Shown: positions 59,353 to 64,000 of the stretch, piece by piece | Layout of the letters: the number at the start of each line of letters is the position of its first letter | Numbering within the stretch: position 1 is the stretch's first letter | Assembly: GCF_030867095.1 (NCBI RefSeq) | Contig: NC_081824.1 | Span: forward strand, 345,334,203 to 345,398,202 | From: Alligator mississippiensis | Taxonomy: Eukaryota; Chordata; Crocodylia; Alligatoridae | DNA length: 64,000 nt | Direction of reading: 5' to 3' | Position numbers and translations under genes: made by a program | The notes under the pieces: generated by a model | What the model was told of the DNA's origin: nothing | Databases searched by the model: none | What the model saw: the letters and a program-made list of their open reading frames with translations, nothing else

Positions 59353-62300
59353 GTAGGTTGACCAGTGTTTGTTGGTTTGTTTTTTACGCATACATGTAAA
59401 AGTAACTTGGTTCTGAATTTTTACCCGAATGTCACCTGAATTTTTACTCTATGCCACAAATGTCTGGCTGTGAGCTGAGGCTGGAGCCTCGCCAGCTGCC
59501 TGCCCCCATACTGCATCGTACTCAAATATAAGGTGACGAGTCTTTTCCCCATGAGAAATGTGGGGGGAAAATCCCATCATGGATTTGAGTAAATATGGTA
59601 ATATTTAGGGCATTCCAATATTCGCATTACAAAGCTGTTTTACTGTTTGATCTCTTATTTCTCTTAAATTTAAGGTAATTAGATTCTATACATGGAAAAT
59701 TACAACAAAATTATAACATAATTTTCCATATATAGAATGTATTTATGGAGGTTCATCTTAAATTCAAAGTTGTCTTAGATTTGGGTACATACAGTAGTTG
59801 CTGAAACAATTTTGGGCTGTGATATGGAAGGTGATGTCTTTTAATGAAATTAATTTAATACCTGTGTATAAAATAGATGTCAGGATAGGATTTTAGATTG
59901 TTATGCAAACTGTGATTCCTGTGCTTAAAATTCCCCCAAAAGTTGTTTAGTGTCATTATAGTGCACCTTCTGTTTTGTGCATGCATAGCTGGAATTGTTC
60001 AAACTGAAAAATGATGCTTAAAACCTGTTTAAAAAGTAAAGAGTTTGCCTCCCTAGCTTCATACTCACTTATTTTTTTTGTCTCTGTTTTTTAGAGGAGT
60101 GCCAAATATATGACCTGAGTGAACAGCATAATCAAAGTTCAATATTTGTACCGACAGGGCAGCCTCTCGCTACTGATTGTTTATTGGGTAATGTATTGAA
60201 TCTTCAACAGGTGAAAAAGAACCTGACTTGGTACAGAAGTGGAGAAAAAATGCCTGTAACTAAAAATAAACATTCCAGAGTACATCAGGAAGAGAATGTC
60301 CTTTGGTTTATGCCTGCAACTTTAGAAGACTCTGGATCCTATGAATGTATTGTAGAGTAAGGAATTGTTTTAATTTCTTTTGGTTCTTTAGTTTTCTACA
60401 CTGTTGTAGAAATTAGCTAAAAAATAATTAAAATATTTTCTGATAGTAATATAGAGTTACTTTGTAGTTTTCCCTTCACAAGCACTTTTATAGAGTATAT
60501 TATATACCATGTGTATATTATACTTTAGCAGAGTTGATTTTGATGGGGCTGTAGCTTGTTATATTTATCTTAAGGGGCAATACAACAGAATTAAGGCTGG
60601 TTGGAAAATGGTAAGTATTGGTTATGGAAACTTTTGAAATAAAGGAAAACATTTGGTTTAGTTTGAACTTATTTACAAAATATTAACTTTTTCTATTTTT
60701 ATAAAATTATCTCAAATGAATCCGATGAAATTAAAGCATTTGGTGGTGGGGGGGAGTTGATACACTTTTTAAATTTTGTTTTGAATCATTTAGTAAAAAA
60801 TCATAACTAACATTGGAAAGATGTTAAATGAAAAAGCATTCTTCACTGAAAAAACTTTCAGAGGAATAATTTTTAATATACCTCAGCTGTGATTGTGAGA
60901 TTTTGGTCAGAATAAATCTAACAGGGAATCAGTGCAATAGGGGCCTACTGACAGAAAGTTTATAAAAATATACATTCATTCACTTCAGCGGCACCATGAA
61001 AAACAATTCCAGCTGAAGATGGATCTGTCTGTGTTGGTTTTTTTGATGGTGGGATGGATGGGTGGGAGGGGACTCCATCCCAAATCCCAGAATTACAGAC
61101 TTATGCCTATGCTGACATTCTTCAAAATGATGTAGAGAGACATATTGGCTGTGTTAGTTTGAAGTAAAGTAGAAAGCAGGGTAGCTTTGCTCCTTACAAA
61201 CTAACCAAAGTATGTATGTACATATATAGCACATGCTTTCATGAGCTGAAGCTCAGTTCATCAGAGATCTATGTAAATCCATATATATTCATATATCTAC
61301 CAGGGATGGATCCAGGATTTGGCAAAGATGGGTGCAGGAGGAGTCACTCATGCTGCAGGGGTGACTGCACTCCCCCCCGCCTCCTCTCCCAATCTATCGG
61401 CGAGGGTATTCCATGCTGCCGGAGGCTCTGGGGCCTTTTTTAAAGTCCCCAAAGCATGTAAGAATCCCTCGCCACCTTCCTCTCCATGCCCCTGCCCTCC
61501 TCTTCTCCTCCTCCCCTGCTTGCTGCTGTTTTCCCCGCTGTTCCAGGGGCAGGGGGCAGCTTCAAAGCCTCTCCTACCTGCTCCAGCCAAGCTGTTTGTG
61601 GGGGTGGGCTCAGCTGGGAATAGCAAAAGTGGTAGCAGCAGTGGGCTGGGGTTCGCCCTGTCTGCACCTGCCCCGGGGGGACCATACTTAAGGGCACATT
61701 CAAGCTCATTAACTCATGCCAAGTGTGCAACTTTGAGGTGCTCAGAGGACCACTTCAGGGGAGATTTAACTATGGGCTGTGCTACCTAGCTTGTGTTAGG
61801 GTAACTTCAGGCTGTTCCACAGAGATAAGATGAACAATATGTAGCCCTCCAGTATCCAAGGATGCACTGCTCCCAGCCTCCCTTCCCTACCTCCTCCTCC
61901 TACCTAGAACAGGGCTAGAGCCCAGGTGTCCTGGCTCTTGGCCATGCCCTGCTCACGAGCATTCTAGTGGCGAGTCAGCCGTGAAGGTAAGAAACAGTAT
62001 TGACCCTGAACATGGAAGTGCTCAAAGCATGTTCTAACTTTAAGACTGCTTAACATTCTACAGATTTAATATGGTTTAAGTTCCATGCTGCCATTGTGTG
62101 TATTCACACACACTGATTTGTCTTCTGAGCAGATCAGCTGCACCTCAGGATATGTCTCTTAATTTTTTCATAAGCACAAGTAACGTTTTGTGCCATATCA
62201 TACATGACCACATCCTTTCTGTTTTAGTTGGTCTAGGAATGTATTATGGACACGACTGTTAGGAAAATGCCAGTGGAAGGATTATTCTTGTTTCGGGGCT

Positions 62301-62659
62301 CTCATGTAACAAAAAGGAATGGTTTTGTTTCTGGACGGAGCTACATTCCCAGCTTTCCAGTCTGATTTCAGAGCTTCCTTCGAAGTTACCAAGGAGAGCT
62401 AGCTATCTAGAAGAAAAGAATATAAAGTTGAAATATATTACAACTAATCTAGCTACTTTATTTTCATTGTAGGAATGTAACAAGCTGCAACAAAATATAT
62501 TTAAATATAAACGTTTTCAAAACTGCTAATGGTTTGTGTTACAATAAGAAATTTTCCTATACTCAATATATACTGAAGTCATCAACTGCAAGTATTGTGT
62601 GTCCTGATCTCTACTACTTCAGAGATAAGAAAAATATTTGGCCTGTGCACTGGCTTAAG
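59283..62659 (+). CDS. Second IL-1 receptor family gene, first three visible exons (IL1RL1 position)
   Basis: Exons 59283-59352 (ATG 59292), 60095-60356 and 62473-62659 join to 510 coding nt without a stop. They give 170 residues: a signal peptide, Ig domain 1 and half of Ig domain 2. The rest lies beyond the window. All three exon ends have the same phase as exons 1-3 of gene 1, so this is a related receptor in tandem. By vertebrate gene order it should be IL1RL1 (ST2, IL-33 receptor). However, cysteines 23 and 113 match the extra Ig1 disulfide of IL1R1 and IL1RL2, which human ST2 lacks. An IL1R1- or IL1RL2-like duplicate is therefore also possible. Confidence 0.8.
59660..59800. repeat. Dispersed repeat shared with gene 1 intron 7
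   Basis: TAATTAGATTCTATACATGG, the inverted block TTTTCCATATATAGAATG and CATCTTAAATTCAAAGTTGT correspond to 35685-35815. It lies in the intron after the gene 2 signal-peptide exon. The DNA before it (59500-59610) shares the wording TTTGAGTAAATATGGTAATA and may be the same element. Confidence 0.55.
60095..60356 (+). CDS. Gene 2 exon: first Ig-like domain
   Basis: The exon encodes EECQIYDLSEQHNQ at its start, LTWYRSGEKMPVTKNKHSRV and HQEENVLWFMPATLEDSGSY, then ECIV. The SRVHQE..LWF.PA.LEDSG core is nearly the same as in gene 1 exon 2. It is 45 nt longer than that exon, an insertion before the LTWYR strand. The donor is GTAAGG. Confidence 0.86.
60357..61300 (+). other. Gene 2 intron between Ig1 and next exon, proximal part
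   Basis: AT-rich DNA with a G-run near 60750 and a dispersed-repeat fragment near 61200-61270 (GCTTTCATGAGCTGAAGCTC). No exon seen. Confidence 0.4.
61301..61690 (+). mobile_element. Transposon with CAGGGATGGATCCAGGATTT end
   Basis: The left end and the C-rich interior correspond to the segment at 21036-21600, which carries the opposite end. The right end was not located; 61690 marks where similarity fades. The ORFs on both strands are composition artefacts. Confidence 0.45.
62473..62659 (+). CDS. Gene 2 exon: end of Ig1 and first half of Ig2
   Basis: The exon encodes ENVTSCNKIYLNINVFKTAN, GLCYNKKFSYTQYIL, the core SIVCPDLYYFRDKKN and VHWLK, ending in phase 0 at a GTATAA donor. The GLCYN and VCP..YF elements are those of IL-1R family domain 2. 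Asn109 and Cys113 lie in NVTSC. Confidence 0.82.
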
Positions 62660-62699
62660 GTATAAGATCTTGTGGTGTCTACTCTGTTTTAACTAATGT

Positions 62700-63843
62700 T
62701 TAGATGGGTAAGAGGCCTTCGATACGGTATCCCACCCCATACTGGTGAACCAGTTAAGAGGCTGTGACTTGGACCGGACACAGTCCGGTGGGTGGCAAAT
62801 TGGCTGGAGGGTCGCACCCAGAGAATCATGGTGGATGGGTCGGCTTCGACCTGAAAGGGTGTGGGCAGTGGGGTCCCACAGGGCTCGGTCCTTGGACCGA
62901 TACTCTTTAATGTCTTCATCAGCGACTTGGACGAGGGAGTGAAATGTACTCTGTCCAAGTTTGCAGATGACACAAAGCTATGGGGAGAAGTGGACACGCC
63001 GGAGTGCAGGGAACAGCTGCAAGCAGACCTGGACAGGTTGGACAAGTGGGCAGAAAACAACAGCATGCAGTTCAACAAGGAGAAATGCAAAGTGCTGCAC
63101 CTAGGGAGGAAAAATGTCCAGCATACCTACAGCCTAGGGAATGATCTGCTGGGTGGCACGGAAGTGGAAAGGGATCTTGGAGTCCTAGTGGACTCCAAGA
63201 TGAACATGAGTCGGCATTGTGACAAAGCCATCAGAAAAGCCAATGGCACTTTATCGTGCATCAGCAGATGCATGACGAATAGGTCCAAGGAGGTGATACT
63301 TCCCCTCTATCGGGCGCTGGTCAGACTGCAGTTGGAGTACTGCGTGCAATTCTGGGCACCGCAATTCAAGAGGAATGCGGATAACCTGGAAAGGGTCCAG
63401 AGAAGGGCCACTCGTATGGTCAAGGGCCTGCAGACCAAGCCCTACAAGGAGAGACTAGAGAAACTGGACCTTTTCAGCCTCCGCAAGAGAAGGTTGAGAG
63501 GCGACCTTGTGGCTGCCTATAAGTTCATCACGGGGGCACAGAAGGGAATTGGTGAGTATTTATTCACCAAGGCGCCCCCGGGGGTTACAAGAAATAATGG
63601 CCACAAGCTAGCAGAGAGCAGATTTAGATTGGACATTAGGAAGAACTTCTTCACAGTTCGAGCGGCCAAGGTCTGGAACAGGCTCCCAAGGGAGGTGGTG
63701 CTCTCCCCTACCCTGGGGGTCTTCAAGAGGAGGTTAGATGAGTATCTAGCTGGGGTCATCTAGACCCAGCACTCTTTCCTGCCTATGCAGGGGGTCGGAC
63801 TCGATGATCTATTGAGGTCCCTTCCGGCCCTAACAACATCTAA
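62700..63843 (+). mobile_element. CR1 LINE, 5'-truncated, with an open reverse-transcriptase frame, in gene 2 intron
   Basis: The copy begins 40 bp after the gene 2 exon and ends TTCCGGCCCTAACAACATCT. An open frame at 62861-63763 reads 300 codons: QGSVLGPILFNVFISDLDEG, the catalytic [44 protein letters not shown] and [20 protein letters not shown]. This is the C-terminal half of CR1 ORF2. The fingers region and the endonuclease are absent, so it cannot move on its own. The lack of stops suggests a recent copy. Confidence 0.93.
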
Positions 63844-64000
63844 GAGGGGGGCTAGATTGCATAACTTTTATTTTCTGTAAACAGGGTTATGATTCTCAGA
63901 GTTTTAAGATTGTTGCTGAAAATGTTTTAATATGGTATGAACATATTCAATGTGAAAGGATCTTCTGTCCAGTCTCCCAGTAGTGCCATTTAAGTAGCAA

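Overview
The window looks like vertebrate nuclear DNA from a sauropsid. A crocodilian or turtle is most likely, because the sequence is dense in CR1 LINE 3' ends with reverse-transcriptase ORFs, solo LTRs and hAT-like or Harbinger-like short DNA elements. That lineage is an inference; no tool was run. Genes are split into short exons with long introns, so most long ORFs are transposon remnants or chance.

Two genes of the interleukin-1 receptor (IL-1R) family lie head to tail on the + strand. Gene 1 has all its coding exons in the window: ten, from the signal-peptide exon (ATG at 13242) to the stop at 46581-46583. They join to 1,683 nt, exactly 560 codons plus stop. The protein has a signal peptide, three Ig-like domains, one transmembrane helix and a cytoplasmic TIR domain. 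The third Ig domain, membrane segment and TIR resemble IL1RL2, the IL-36 receptor, best. Gene 2 begins with a signal-peptide exon at 59283-59352 and shows two more exons before the window ends. Its intron phases match those of gene 1 at all three boundaries. Its place downstream of an IL1RL2-like gene is where IL1RL1 (ST2) lies in other vertebrates, but its first Ig domain keeps a cysteine pair typical of IL1R1 and IL1RL2, so its orthology is left open. A GC-box-rich island at about 50.53-50.76 kb ends in a perfect splice donor and is the best candidate for its promoter and 5' noncoding exon.

Layout: 1-13.2 kb is upstream DNA with hAT-like elements, CR1 fragments, a likely LTR at 5.8 kb and a 1.1-kb solo LTR at 8.9 kb with a perfect 5-bp target duplication. 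13.2-46.6 kb is gene 1; its introns hold CR1 copies, long foldbacks, Harbinger-like MITEs, another LTR and a striking pair of oppositely oriented ~192-bp repeat arrays in the last intron. 46.6-50.5 kb is the 3' UTR and quiet intergenic DNA. 50.5-59.3 kb runs from the candidate promoter of gene 2 through its presumed first intron, with a GC-rich solo LTR and a four-element nest of transposons (CR1 within CR1 within CR1, plus a solo LTR). 59.3-64 kb is the start of gene 2, with a CR1 copy carrying an open 300-codon reverse-transcriptase frame in its third visible intron.

The two receptors would act at the cell surface, binding IL-1-family cytokines through their Ig domains and signalling through TIR. 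No bacterial-type features, CRISPR arrays, rRNA or tRNA genes were recognised.
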